Part shown: positions 18,720 to 28,572 of the stretch, in pieces
Position numbering within the stretch: position 1 is the stretch's first letter
How the letters are laid out: every line of letters begins with the position of its first letter
Assembly (NCBI RefSeq): GCF_900114605.1
Contig: NZ_FOTP01000001.1
Location: forward strand, 930,001 to 994,000
Source of the DNA: Bradyrhizobium sp. NFR13
GTDB taxonomy: Bacteria > Pseudomonadota > Alphaproteobacteria > Rhizobiales > Xanthobacteraceae
Direction of reading: 5' to 3'
DNA length: 64,000 nt
The notes under the pieces: generated by a model
Told to the model about the DNA's origin: nothing
What the model saw: the letters and a program-made list of their open reading frames with translations, nothing else
Databases searched by the model: none
Made by a program: the position numbers and the translations under genes

Positions 18720-20165
18720 TCAGACGAGCTCCGGCCGGATCTCGGGCACGGGGCCAGCCTTCGGTCCCCACGACGTCAGCAGTACGCTGAGTGCCGACAG
18801 AAGGCCGAGCAGCACCATAGACGCCGCCGCGAGCCAGAAAAAGCTTGTGGCCGAGGCATCGATAGACAGCAGCCACCAGCCTCCAACGCTGACGAAGACC
18901 AGCCGCGCGGTTTGCGCTAGCACCGGGCCGAGCACCTTGGCGGCGCCCTGCGAGGCAAAATAGGCCACCGTGGACAGCCCCAGAAAGGCATACATTGGCG
19001 CACAGGTGGCCAAATAGGTCCGGCTTGCCGCGCGCACACCGGCATCATTGGTGAACATATTGACCCAAGCATCGGGGAAGATCGCGATCAGTGTGCCGAG
19101 CAGACCGACAACACCGAAGGCGATCACGCTGCCAGTCCAGGTCACGCGGCGCGCACGCGCGATGCGGCCAGCGCCGATTGCCATGCCGACAATCGGTACC
19201 GAGGCGATACCCACCGCGAAAGCCAGCGTGCTCAACATGAATTCGAGCCGCGCACCGATGCCGTAGCCGGCCAGCACCGCGGTGCCGTATTGCGCCAGCA
19301 TATGGGTGAAAATCAGGAGGGTCAGAACGCCCTGTAGCGGATTGAAACAGGCGATGGCACCCACTTTCAGAATATCGAAGAACATTCCGCGCTGAATGCG
19401 GAAGCCCTTGATCTGAGGCCGGACTCGCGCACGACCGGAAAAGACATACCAGCCCATGACGCCTGTGCCGATCGTAAATGCAATCAGCGTGCCCGCCGCG
19501 ACGCCGGGCATGCCGAATTGCGGGATCGGACCGAAGCCGAGGCCCAGCACGCCACCGAGAACCACCTGCAAGGCAGCCCCCGCCATCTGCATGGCGGAGG
19601 GCATCTTCATGTTGCCGGTGCCGCGCAGGATCGCCGCGAAGGTATTCAGCAGCCACGGGATCACGCCACCAGCGAAGAAGACGGTGATGTAGCCCTGCGC
19701 CTGGCTCAGCACATTGCCGCGGCCGCCAAGCAGTTGCAGCAGCATGGAGCCGAAGGCCAGCATGCCGACCGTGAAGGTGAGGCCGAAGCAGATGGCGATC
19801 AGCAGCGCATGGCCCGCCAGCGTATCGGCGCGCGCGCGGTCGCCGGCGCCGAGCGCGCGCGCGATGGCCGAGGACACGCCACCGCCCATGGCGCCGCCGG
19901 ACATGGTCATGGTCAGCATCACGAAGGGAAACACCAGCGCCATCGCCGCCAAGGCTTCGGTGCCGAGCCGGCCGACATAGGTGGTCTCGAAAATAACGAC
20001 GACGGCGCCTGCCGTCAGCGCGATGACATTGGGCCAAGCCAGCCGCAGGATGGTCGGCAGAATGGGATGATCCAGCAGGGCGTTTTTGGCTGGCGCCTTC
20101 AGGCTCGGAAGCGGCTGCTTGTCGGCATCGACCAATCGGGGTTCGGCGACGACAGCGTCGGACAT
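18720..20165 (-). CDS. MATE family exporter (second copy)
   Basis: A 481-aa, 12-helix MATE transporter of the NorM/VmrA-like branch, clearly different from the one at 2593. It has LAWPNVIALTAGAVVVIFETTYVGRLGTEALAAMAL at the start of the first half and the second half begins near residue 265. ATG 20165 starts MSDAVVAEPRLVDADKQPLPSLK, a short cytoplasmic tail. The substrate is not predictable. It lies downstream of the unrecognised gene at 20295 on the same strand, with 129 bp between. Confidence 0.92.
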   Translation of the reverse strand: MSDAVVAEPRLVDADKQPLPSLKAPAKNALLDHPILPTILRLAWPNVIALTAGAVVVIFETTYVGRLGTEALAAMALVFPFVMLTMTMSGGAMGGGVSSAIARALGAGDRARADTLAGHALLIAICFGLTFTVGMLAFGSMLLQLLGGRGNVLSQAQGYITVFFAGGVIPWLLNTFAAILRGTGNMKMPSAMQMAGAALQVVLGGVLGLGFGPIPQFGMPGVAAGTLIAFTIGTGVMGWYVFSGRARVRPQIKGFRIQRGMFFDILKVGAIACFNPLQGVLTLLIFTHMLAQYGTAVLAGYGIGARLEFMLSTLAFAVGIASVPIVGMAIGAGRIARARRVTWTGSVIAFGVVGLLGTLIAIFPDAWVNMFTNDAGVRAASRTYLATCAPMYAFLGLSTVAYFASQGAAKVLGPVLAQTARLVFVSVGGWWLLSIDASATSFFWLAAASMVLLGLLSALSVLLTSWGPKAGPVPEIRPELV

Positions 20166-20294
20166 GCATTCTCCCTGAGCTTCCGGTCTTGCCTGCCGGA
20201 CACCTCGTTCCTAGCACCGATCGCGGACAATGCCATGCGCGACACACGCATGGGGGATGTTCGATTTGCACTGCAGTATCAAGGGGTCGAGGCG

Positions 20295-21347
20295 CTAGCC
20301 TATCGACCAGATGAACGGCAGCGCACCGCCTCGTGCCGGCGTCATCGCGATGGGTATATTGCGACCGCATCCGGCGGCGAGGCCCTCAACCAGTCCCTGC
20401 AGGGCCTTCGCGCAGGCGGCATTGTTGTCGGCAACGCCGTCCATCAGCTTCCAGCTCTGCTGCCGGATTTCGAACTGGCCCTCGGATGTACTGATCTCCA
20501 CGACGTCGTCCTGCGCTGCGAACAGAACGCCGAGGAATTCCGCAAAGGCCCTGGCGTCGCCGCGCGGCAAGCCGAAGCCAGCAGAGACCTCGTCGAAATA
20601 TTGCATGCCGATCAGCTTGCCGGTGAGATGCAGCAAATAGCCGGCATCGACCGGACCGAACAGTTGAACCGCCACAGGCGCTGCGGTCCGCACATATTCC
20701 ATGGCGTAGTTGCGATAGGCCTTTTCCAGCCGGGCTTTTGGCCAGCTATCCACCGGCAGCGCCGGCGCCTTCGCGGGATCGAACAACGGCGCTTCCAGAT
20801 GGCGCGCGAACACCAGACGCTGATCGATATCCAAATCATGGTCGTATTCGCAGTAATAGCCTTCGAGCCCATCCTGGCCATCGACGCTCTGCTTGGTACA
20901 GACGAAACCCATGCGGGGATTGCCGAGCGAAACGCCATTGTTGGCGTGCCAGCCGCGCAGCATCGCGCGCGAGACCTCGCCGGGCACACCGCAGATTGCC
21001 GTGCCGCGCCAGATCCAGCGCGGCGGCGGATAGCGGATCCAGGCCTTGCGGTCGCTCTCAACCATGTACTCGACCGACACGCCGCCGATCCAGTTCGAGA
21101 GATAGTGATACTGGGCCGCAGCGACCGCGGGTGGCAGGCCGGACAGACCGAGCTTCACGAGGCCGGGCAGGAAGCGCTCCTGCTGCTGCCGGCGGAAGAT
21201 GCGAAACATGAACTCGGCGGCATCTGCGGTGCCGCGGCGCGTGACCGTGGTCAGGATCAGGCCGGTGAAATAGGCGTGATAAAGATCGGCGACGCTACGC
21301 CAGCGCGTCCATGTGGCTTCGTCGCTCGTATTTGTCGGTCCGGTCAT
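20295..21347 (-). CDS. Unrecognised conserved-looking protein, 350 aa
   Basis: A 350-aa cytoplasmic protein without signal peptide or clear membrane helix. It is rich in Trp, Tyr and Phe in its middle (KAWIRYPPPRWIWRGTAICGVPGEVSRAMLRGWHANNG; CEYDHDLDIDQRLVF). Codon use and frame length look normal, so it is a real gene, but I cannot place the family. The neighbours are a MATE exporter downstream and a divergent PQQ-type dehydrogenase 128 bp away. Confidence 0.7.
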   Translation of the reverse strand: MTGPTNTSDEATWTRWRSVADLYHAYFTGLILTTVTRRGTADAAEFMFRIFRRQQQERFLPGLVKLGLSGLPPAVAAAQYHYLSNWIGGVSVEYMVESDRKAWIRYPPPRWIWRGTAICGVPGEVSRAMLRGWHANNGVSLGNPRMGFVCTKQSVDGQDGLEGYYCEYDHDLDIDQRLVFARHLEAPLFDPAKAPALPVDSWPKARLEKAYRNYAMEYVRTAAPVAVQLFGPVDAGYLLHLTGKLIGMQYFDEVSAGFGLPRGDARAFAEFLGVLFAAQDDVVEISTSEGQFEIRQQSWKLMDGVADNNAACAKALQGLVEGLAAGCGRNIPIAMTPARGGALPFIWSIG

Positions 21348-21401
21348 CGTTTCTTCCCTGATTATTGGGAAGGACCATAGCCGCGCATCACTCCGGCTTC
21401 A

Positions 21402-21414
21402 CATGAAATTCATG
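21402..21414. promoter_or_regulatory. Small inverted repeat in a divergent promoter region
   Basis: CATGAA-A-TTCATG, a 13-bp inverted repeat between the divergent genes starting at 21347 and 21476. It could be an operator, but a repeat this short can arise by chance. Confidence 0.25.
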
Positions 21415-21475
21415 CAGGGAGGTCGAACGTTCCTGCATTGGCCGCATTAGATCGTTTCAGTCACAAGGACATTCC

Positions 21476-22816
21476 ATGCGCCAGAAATTCCTGCTTTCAG
21501 CCTGTCTCGTCGCTCTGGCGCTGCCGCTGGCTGGATGCAACGAACAATCCATCATCGCATCCGGCGAGGATTTCGGACCGTCGCCGAAGCTTGTCGAGCC
21601 CAACAAGTCGCTGATCCCGACCGTCAATGTCTCCAAGGCCGTCGGCTGGTCCAATGGCGCCAAGCCGAAGGCGGCGGAAGGCATGACGGTCAACGCCTTT
21701 GCGCGCGGGCTCGATCATCCACGCACGGTCTATGTGTTGCCCAATGGCGACGTGCTGGTGGCGGAAAGCAATGCGCCACCGAAGCCGGAAGATGGCAGGG
21801 GCATCAAGGGCTGGGTCGTAAAGATGGTGATGGGCCGTGCCGGCGCGAACACACCGACGGCAAATTGCATTTCGCTGCTGCGCGACGCAGACGGCGACGG
21901 CGTCGCCGAAACCAGGACAGCGTTTCTCGAAGGGCTGAATTCGCCTTTCGGCATGGTGCTGGTGGGCGACGAATTCTTTATCGCCAATGCTGATGCTGTG
22001 GTGAAGTTTCCCTACAGGACCAATGATACCAGGATCACAACGCCTGCCGTGAAGGTGGCTGACCTGCCCGGCGGCCCGATCAATCACCACTGGACCAAGG
22101 ATCTCACCGCCAGCCCTGACGGCACCAAACTTTATGCAACCGTCGGCTCCAACAGCAATGTCGGCGAGAACGGGATAGATGCCGAGAAAGATCGCGCCGC
22201 GGTGCTGGAGATCGACCGCACGACGGGCAAATCCCGCGTGTTCGCGTCCGGCCTGCGCAATCCCAACGGCCCGTCATGGCAGCCACAGAGCGGCGCGCTG
22301 TGGGTGACTGTCAACGAGCGCGACGAGATCGGCAGCGACCTTGTGCCGGACTACATGACCTCGGTGAAGGATGGCGGCTTCTATGGCTGGCCTTACAGCT
22401 ATTACGGCCAGCATGTGGATGTCCGCGTGCAGCCGCCGCGCCCTGACATGGTGGCCAAAGCCATCTCACCGGACTACGCGCTCGGCGCGCATACCGCGTC
22501 GCTCGGCTTGACCTTCAACACCGGCGATCTCTTCCCTGCCAACATGAAGAACGGCGCCTTCATCGGCCAGCACGGCTCGTGGAATCGCCGCCCGCAAAGC
22601 GGCTACAAGGTGATCTTCGTGCCGTTCACGGACGGCAAGCCCTCAGGCAAGCCGCAGGACGTGCTCACCGGCTTCCTCAATGACAGCGGTGAAGCACAGG
22701 GACGCCCGGTCGGCGTGCGCATCGACAGCAAGGGCGCATTGCTGGTGGCCGACGATGTCGGCAATACCATCTGGCGCGTGACGCCATCGGGCGCGAAAGC
22801 GGCGTCACTGCAATAA
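21476..22816 (+). CDS. PQQ-dependent sugar (sorbosone-type) dehydrogenase lipoprotein
   Basis: A 446-aa exported beta-propeller enzyme of the glucose/sorbosone dehydrogenase family. The N-terminus is a lipoprotein signal with lipobox LAGC (C21). Motifs are GLDHPRTVYVLPNGDVLVAE, LNSPFGMVLVGDEFFIANADAVVKFPY, FASGLRNPNGPSWQPQSGALWVTVNERDEIGSDLVPDY and IGQHGSWNRRPQSGYKV. It should oxidise aldoses in the periplasm with PQQ and pass electrons to the respiratory chain; the exact sugar is unknown. It stops 2 bp before the convergent dehydratase gene stop. Confidence 0.9.
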   Translation: MRQKFLLSACLVALALPLAGCNEQSIIASGEDFGPSPKLVEPNKSLIPTVNVSKAVGWSNGAKPKAAEGMTVNAFARGLDHPRTVYVLPNGDVLVAESNAPPKPEDGRGIKGWVVKMVMGRAGANTPTANCISLLRDADGDGVAETRTAFLEGLNSPFGMVLVGDEFFIANADAVVKFPYRTNDTRITTPAVKVADLPGGPINHHWTKDLTASPDGTKLYATVGSNSNVGENGIDAEKDRAAVLEIDRTTGKSRVFASGLRNPNGPSWQPQSGALWVTVNERDEIGSDLVPDYMTSVKDGGFYGWPYSYYGQHVDVRVQPPRPDMVAKAISPDYALGAHTASLGLTFNTGDLFPANMKNGAFIGQHGSWNRRPQSGYKVIFVPFTDGKPSGKPQDVLTGFLNDSGEAQGRPVGVRIDSKGALLVADDVGNTIWRVTPSGAKAASLQ

Positions 22817-22818
22817 GA

Positions 22819-24363
22819 TCAGGTGACCGGCGCGGGGTTGAACAGCACCAGATCGTTGTGCAAGCCCCATTTGTCCGCCCACACCTGCTTGCGGCCGCTG
22901 GCGACGTCGAGGATCAGCTGGAACAGTTCCCAGCCGGCTTCCTCGATGGTCATCTCGCCTGATGCGATGCGGCCGGCATCGAAATCGATCAGGTCCGACC
23001 AGCGTTTCGCCAGTTCGGTGCGTGTCGAGACCTTGATGACCGGCGCCTGTGCCAGCCCATAGGGCGTGCCGCGGCCCGTGGTGAAGATCTGCATCTGCAT
23101 GCCAGCGGCAAGCTGCAGCGTGCCACAAACGAAATCGCTCGCCGGTGTTGCTGCGAACAGCAGTCCCTTCGTCGTCGCGCGCTCGCCCGGGCCGATCACG
23201 CCGCTGATCGCTGATGATCCGGACTTGACGATCGAGCCGAGCGACTTCTCGACGATATTGGCGAGACCGCCCTTCTTGTTGCCGGGCGTCGTATTGGCGC
23301 TGCGATCGGCGCCGCCCCGCGCCAAATAGGAATCGTACCAGTCCATCTCGCGCACCAGCGCGCGGCCGACATCCTCGTTGACCGCGCGGCGCGTCAACAA
23401 TTCGATGGCATCGCGCACTTCGGTGACTTCGGAGAACATCACCGTTGCGCCGGCGCGCACCAGAAGATCACTGGCGAAGCCGAGCGCCGGATTGGCGGTC
23501 ACGCCGGAAAACGCGTCGCTGCCGCCGCATTGCAGACCGATCACGAGGTCGGAAGCCGGACAGGTTTCGCGCTTGCGCTGGTTCAGGATTTTCAAGCGCG
23601 CATCGGCCATCGTGAAGATGGTCTCCACCATGTCGCCGAAGCTCTGATTGCTCTCGTCCTGCAGGCGCATCATGCTGGCAGGATCGTCTTTCGGCAGCAG
23701 CCGCTCCGGCGCGAGCTTCTCGCAGCCGAGGCCGACCACCATCACTTCGCCGCCGAAATTGGGATTGCGCGCGATGTTCTGCAGCGTGCGGATCGGGATA
23801 TAGGCATCCGGCGCATTGATGGCGACACCACACCCGTAGCCATGGGTGACAGCGACGACGTCATCGACATTGGGATAACGCGGCAGCAGTTCCGCCTTGA
23901 TGCGCTTCAGCGCGAATTCAAGCGTGCCGGCGACGCACTGCACCGAGGTGCTGATGGCAAGGATGTTCTTCACACCGACGGAGCCATCGGGATTGCGAAA
24001 ACCTTCGAACGTATAACCGGTCAGCGGCGGCTGCGCTTCCGGAACCGCATTGGCGATCTCGAGGCTATCGAGATCCGGCGCATCGGGCATATGAATGCGC
24101 GCCTCCTCGACCCATTCGCCGGCCGAAATCGTATCCAGGGCATAGCCAATGATCTCACCGTAGCGGATGATGGGCGCATCCTTTGCGATATCTTCCAGCG
24201 CCACCTTGTGCCCCTGCGGCACGAAATTGCGCAGTTCCAGACCGTCGGTCATCCTGGTGCCTGCAGGCAGGCCAAAATCATTGACGATGATGGCGACATT
24301 GTCGCGCGCATTCAGTTTGATGTAGCGCGGCGCATAGGTGTCTGCTGCCAGCGTGATGGCCAT
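22819..24363 (-). CDS. UxaA/GarD family sugar-acid dehydratase
   Basis: A 514-aa enzyme. Residues about 10-95 form an N-terminal SAF-like domain ([41 protein letters not shown]), and the rest is the altronate/galactarate dehydratase catalytic part ([76 protein letters not shown]). Members dehydrate altronate or galactarate with an iron centre. ATG 24363 fits the family N-terminus better than the upstream start at 24423. Confidence 0.88.
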   Translation of the reverse strand: MAITLAADTYAPRYIKLNARDNVAIIVNDFGLPAGTRMTDGLELRNFVPQGHKVALEDIAKDAPIIRYGEIIGYALDTISAGEWVEEARIHMPDAPDLDSLEIANAVPEAQPPLTGYTFEGFRNPDGSVGVKNILAISTSVQCVAGTLEFALKRIKAELLPRYPNVDDVVAVTHGYGCGVAINAPDAYIPIRTLQNIARNPNFGGEVMVVGLGCEKLAPERLLPKDDPASMMRLQDESNQSFGDMVETIFTMADARLKILNQRKRETCPASDLVIGLQCGGSDAFSGVTANPALGFASDLLVRAGATVMFSEVTEVRDAIELLTRRAVNEDVGRALVREMDWYDSYLARGGADRSANTTPGNKKGGLANIVEKSLGSIVKSGSSAISGVIGPGERATTKGLLFAATPASDFVCGTLQLAAGMQMQIFTTGRGTPYGLAQAPVIKVSTRTELAKRWSDLIDFDAGRIASGEMTIEEAGWELFQLILDVASGRKQVWADKWGLHNDLVLFNPAPVT

Positions 24364-24518
24364 CGCCTTGTCCTTCCCGTATCTGCCGGCATTCGCGCCG
24401 GCCTTGCAGCAGAGCAGTAGCACAAAAGATGACGGAGTCGCGCACTTGACCGGCGCGTTTTGCCCGCCGAAAGATGACTTTTGATGGGGCTTTTACGCCC
24501 GCTTCATGCAGAAATGGG

Positions 24519-25379
24519 ATGAACGTGCGTCTTTTCGTCTTCGGGCTCGGCTACAGCGCAAACCGCTTCATCGCGCAGCATGGCGGTCAATTCACCGGGA
24601 TTGCCGGCACCGTCCGCACGGCCGGCAAATCGGCTGCCTTGGCGCCAACCCGCGATATCGAGACGCTCGTCTTCAACCCGGACGTCACCGATCCTCGCAT
24701 TGCCGATCACCTCGCAAATGCCGACGCACTGCTCGTCTCGATCCCGCCCGGCGCAGATGGCGATCCCGTATCGCAGGCCTTCGACGCGCAAATCGCCGCC
24801 AGCGGCGTCCGCCGCATCGTCTATCTCTCCAGCGTCGGGGTTTACGGCGATCATCAGGGCGCCTGGATCGACGAAACTGCCCCGGTTCACGGCAAGGGCC
24901 GACGCAAGGCGCGCATCGATGCCGAGGACGCATGGCGCGCCGTGGCCGGCAATCGCACCACGATCCTGCGTATTGCCGGCATCTACGGACCTGGCCGCAA
25001 TGCCCTGGAGAATCTCAAAGCCGGCAAGGCCCATCGCATCGTCAAGCCGGGCCAGGTGTTCAATCGCATCCATGCGGATGACATCACGGCGGCCATTGCG
25101 GCAGCATTCGAACATCCGCAGACCGGCATCTGGAATCTGTGCGACGACGAGCCGGCGCCGCCGCAGGACGTCGTGACATTCGCCGCATCGCTAATGGGAA
25201 TGACACCGCCACCCGAGCAGAATTTTGATGACGCCGAGATGAGCCCGATGGCGCGCAGCTTCTATGCCAGCAACAACCGCATCTCAAATGCGCGGCTGAA
25301 ACGCGAGCTCGGCGTGAAGCTCGCGTTCCCGACCTATCGCGAAGGCCTCACGGCGCTGTGGCAGCAGCGCGAGACCTAG
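24519..25379 (+). CDS. NAD(P)-dependent epimerase/SDR (YeeZ-like)
   Basis: A 286-aa extended-SDR-like protein. The N-terminal nucleotide-binding site is VFGLGYSANRF (GxGYSA), with YLSSVGVYGDHQGAWIDET (SSVGVYG) where the active-site Ser and Tyr lie, and RIAGIYGPGRNALENL. This matches the YeeZ-type branch in COG0451, whose substrates are mostly unknown. ATG 24519 is chosen over an upstream start at 24474 because the Rossmann motif begins right after it. It diverges from the dehydratase gene. Confidence 0.85.
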   Translation: MNVRLFVFGLGYSANRFIAQHGGQFTGIAGTVRTAGKSAALAPTRDIETLVFNPDVTDPRIADHLANADALLVSIPPGADGDPVSQAFDAQIAASGVRRIVYLSSVGVYGDHQGAWIDETAPVHGKGRRKARIDAEDAWRAVAGNRTTILRIAGIYGPGRNALENLKAGKAHRIVKPGQVFNRIHADDITAAIAAAFEHPQTGIWNLCDDEPAPPQDVVTFAASLMGMTPPPEQNFDDAEMSPMARSFYASNNRISNARLKRELGVKLAFPTYREGLTALWQQRET

Positions 25380-25398
25380 GCAGCGCGTGACTTCCGGG

Positions 25399-26406
<1,008 letters not shown>

Positions 26407-26495
26407 TCATTCAGACAGCGAGCGGCTCCCGCGATGGTGGGATATTGCCGCCGACATGCGACATCTGGAGATCGTGCGCCGAGGAGACTAGGTGA

Positions 26496-26501
26496 TATAA
26501 T
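26496..26501 (+). promoter_or_regulatory. Candidate -10 box of the LysR gene
   Basis: A perfect TATAAT at 26496-26501, 30 bp before the LysR start codon. The -35 position (about 26473-26478, CGTGCG) is poor, as expected for an activator-dependent or weak promoter. The overlap with the divergent AKR control region suggests joint control. Confidence 0.35.
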
Positions 26502-26530
26502 CTGCACGCACTTATCAGCCGGATTCATGA

Positions 26531-27424
26531 ATGGCCCGCCAGACGATCGATGACCTCCTTGCTTTCTTCGCCGTGGCTAAGGAGGCGAGTTTTACGCGCG
26601 CAGCCGCCAAGCTCGGCGTCTCGCAGTCTGCGCTCAGCCACACCATTCGCGGCCTCGAGGAGCGACTGGGACTGCGGCTATTGACCCGAACAACCCGCAG
26701 CGTTGCGCCGACCGAGGCTGGCGAACGCCTGATCCGGACGATCGGCCCGAAGCTGGAAGAGATCGATGCCGAACTCGCGGCTGTCACCGAGCTGCGCGAG
26801 AAGCCGGCCGGCACCATCCGCATCACCACCGGTGAGCATTCCGCCGAGACGATCCTCTGGCCCGCCCTCGCCAAACTCCTGCCGCGCTATCCCGACATCA
26901 AGGCCGAACTCGTCGTCGATTACGGCCTTATCGATATCGTTGCGGAACGCTACGACGCGGGCGTTCGCCTGGGCGAACAGGTCGCAAAAGACATGATCGC
27001 CGTTCGGATCGGACCTGATTTTCGCATGGTCGTAGTCGGCGCACCGTCCTACTTCGCCAAACGACCGCTGCCGAAACGACCGCAAGATCTCACCGCGCAT
27101 GACTGCATCAATATCCGTCTACCCACCATGGGCGGCCTCTATGCGTGGGAGTTCGAGAAGCGCGGGCGCGCCTTGAAAGTGCGTGTCGATGGCCAGATCG
27201 TGTTCAACAACATGTCGATGCGCCACAAGGCGGTGCTGAACGGATTGGGGCTAGCCTATTTGCCGGAGGATCGCGTACGCGATCACATTGCCTCAGGCCG
27301 GCTTGTTCAGGTGCTGGACGATTGGTGCCAGCCGTTCTCGGGCTATCACCTTTATTATCCGAGCCGCCGGCAACCGACATCCGCATTCGCGGCGCTGGTT
27401 GAGGCGTTGCGTTACCGCGGCTGA
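26531..27424 (+). CDS. LysR family transcriptional regulator
   Basis: A 297-aa regulator with an N-terminal winged helix-turn-helix (LLAFFAVAKEASFTRAAAKLGVSQSALSHTIRGLEERLGLRLLTRTTRSVAPTEAGE, residues 7-63) and a C-terminal effector-binding domain from about 92 (GTIRITTGEHSAETILWPALAKLL). It belongs to the group that often neighbours and controls aldo/keto reductases, and it diverges from one here. The effector is unknown. Confidence 0.94.
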   Translation: MARQTIDDLLAFFAVAKEASFTRAAAKLGVSQSALSHTIRGLEERLGLRLLTRTTRSVAPTEAGERLIRTIGPKLEEIDAELAAVTELREKPAGTIRITTGEHSAETILWPALAKLLPRYPDIKAELVVDYGLIDIVAERYDAGVRLGEQVAKDMIAVRIGPDFRMVVVGAPSYFAKRPLPKRPQDLTAHDCINIRLPTMGGLYAWEFEKRGRALKVRVDGQIVFNNMSMRHKAVLNGLGLAYLPEDRVRDHIASGRLVQVLDDWCQPFSGYHLYYPSRRQPTSAFAALVEALRYRG

Positions 27425-27667
27425 TGATCAGCGATCGACCCTGGTTCCATCGCCTCAGTCCGAACACGATTGGAGCGAATTCGCACATCGTGCAAAGTCG
27501 TGAAAAGTTCCTGAATCAATCTGGGCAATGCTGTGTCATAAGCACGACGCGGTCGCCAAAGCTGCCTTTTTCGTTTGAGACGTTGTTGCACGCGTGTGAC
27601 AGCAATCACCGCGCAATAGTCTAGGTTGCCTTCGTCATCCCCCGTCGGGATCGAGAAGGAACACCTG

Positions 27668-28327
27668 ATGAAGAAGCTTCTACTGTCTACCGCTGCTCTG
27701 GCCCTCGTTGCCCTGGCTGCTCCTGCGTCTGCTGCCGACCTGGCTGCGCGCCCCTACACCAAGGCTCCGGCCTATGCTCCGGTTGCTCCAATCTACAACT
27801 GGACCGGCTTCTACATCGGTGGCCACATCGGCGGCGCCTTCCCGGGTGAAGACAACGCGCTGATCGGCAACCGCGATGGCACGTTCATGGGCGGTGTGCA
27901 GGGTGGTTACGACTACCAGTTCGCCCCGAACTGGGTGTTCGGTCTGGAAGCCAACTACAGCTTCAAGGACACCAACAGCAACTTCGACAATCGCGGCCTC
28001 GGTTCGGTGACCGGCCGTATCGGTTACACTTGGGGTCCGACCCTGCTGTACGCCAAGGGCGGTTACGCTTGGGCTGACTCGCGCTTCACCAATGGCTTCG
28101 GTGGCGATGGTGGCCGCGATGGCTACACGGTTGGCGGCGGTCTCGAATACCTGTTCACCCAGAACTGGTCGGGCAAGGTCGAATATCAGTATTACGACTT
28201 CGGCAACGTCACCTTCCTGACGCCAGCTCTCGCTGTCGGCGGCTTCAAGAACGACGAGCACACGATCAAGGCTGGCCTGAACTACCGCTTCAACCTGGGC
28301 AACTTTGGCGCAGGCTTCGTCCAGTAA
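27668..28327 (+). CDS. Outer-membrane beta-barrel protein (Omp25/RopB-like)
   Basis: A 219-aa protein with a signal peptide (MKKLLLSTAALALVALAAPASAADL). An eight-stranded-barrel pattern follows: YNWTGFYIGGHIGGAFPG, GGVQGGYDYQFAPNWVFGLEANYSF, GRIGYTWGPTLLYAKGGYAWAD and the terminal INYRF-like KAGLNYRFNLG. The type is the opacity/porin-like protein abundant in Rhizobiales outer membranes. The codon use is strongly biased (few rare codons, many C-ending), suggesting high expression. ATG 27668 starts the signal peptide. A strong terminator follows. Confidence 0.92.
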   Translation: MKKLLLSTAALALVALAAPASAADLAARPYTKAPAYAPVAPIYNWTGFYIGGHIGGAFPGEDNALIGNRDGTFMGGVQGGYDYQFAPNWVFGLEANYSFKDTNSNFDNRGLGSVTGRIGYTWGPTLLYAKGGYAWADSRFTNGFGGDGGRDGYTVGGGLEYLFTQNWSGKVEYQYYDFGNVTFLTPALAVGGFKNDEHTIKAGLNYRFNLGNFGAGFVQ

Positions 28328-28369
28328 ATTGGACGCATCTTCGTCTACTTGATCTCCAGAAAAAACTTA

Positions 28370-28395
28370 GGCCCGCAGCGATGCGGGCCTTTTTT
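28370..28395 (+). terminator. Intrinsic terminator of the porin gene
   Basis: Stem GGCCCGCA (28370-28377) with TGCGGGCC (28382-28389) and loop GCGA, followed by six T. It begins 43 bp after the porin stop. Confidence 0.9.
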
Positions 28396-28441
28396 CGTGA
28401 GCACTCGCTGGAGCCGCTGCCCGCATCACAATCTCAATTGT

Positions 28442-28541
28442 CGTCGCCCGGCTTGACCGGGCGATCCAGTAGACACTGATGTCAGTGATCGATCACAGCG
28501 GCCCGTGTTTACTGGATCACCCGCTTTCGCGGGTGATGACA
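28442..28541. repeat. Large imperfect palindrome (REP-like, GCCCGG type)
   Basis: The left arm CGTCGCCCGGCTTGACCGGG with GCGATCCAGTA, and the right arm TACTGGATC with ACCCGCTTTCGCGGGTGATGAC, each carry their own hairpin and together form a long inverted repeat. I recall many such elements in Bradyrhizobium-type genomes. It lies between the convergent porin and dcd genes. Confidence 0.7.
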
Positions 28542-28572
28542 GGCGGAGGGAGGTCGCAACTAGAGCGGGTAA

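Noticed and set aside
19518-21380. A 620-codon open frame on the plus strand
   Set aside because: It runs antisense to the MATE exporter and the 350-aa gene. Its translation is rich in Arg, His, Gln and Asp without domain pattern, as expected from the complement of high-GC codons.
28442-28541. CRISPR-like or tandem repeat array
   Set aside because: It is a single long inverted repeat with inner hairpins, not a set of direct repeats with spacers. No Cas genes are in the window.
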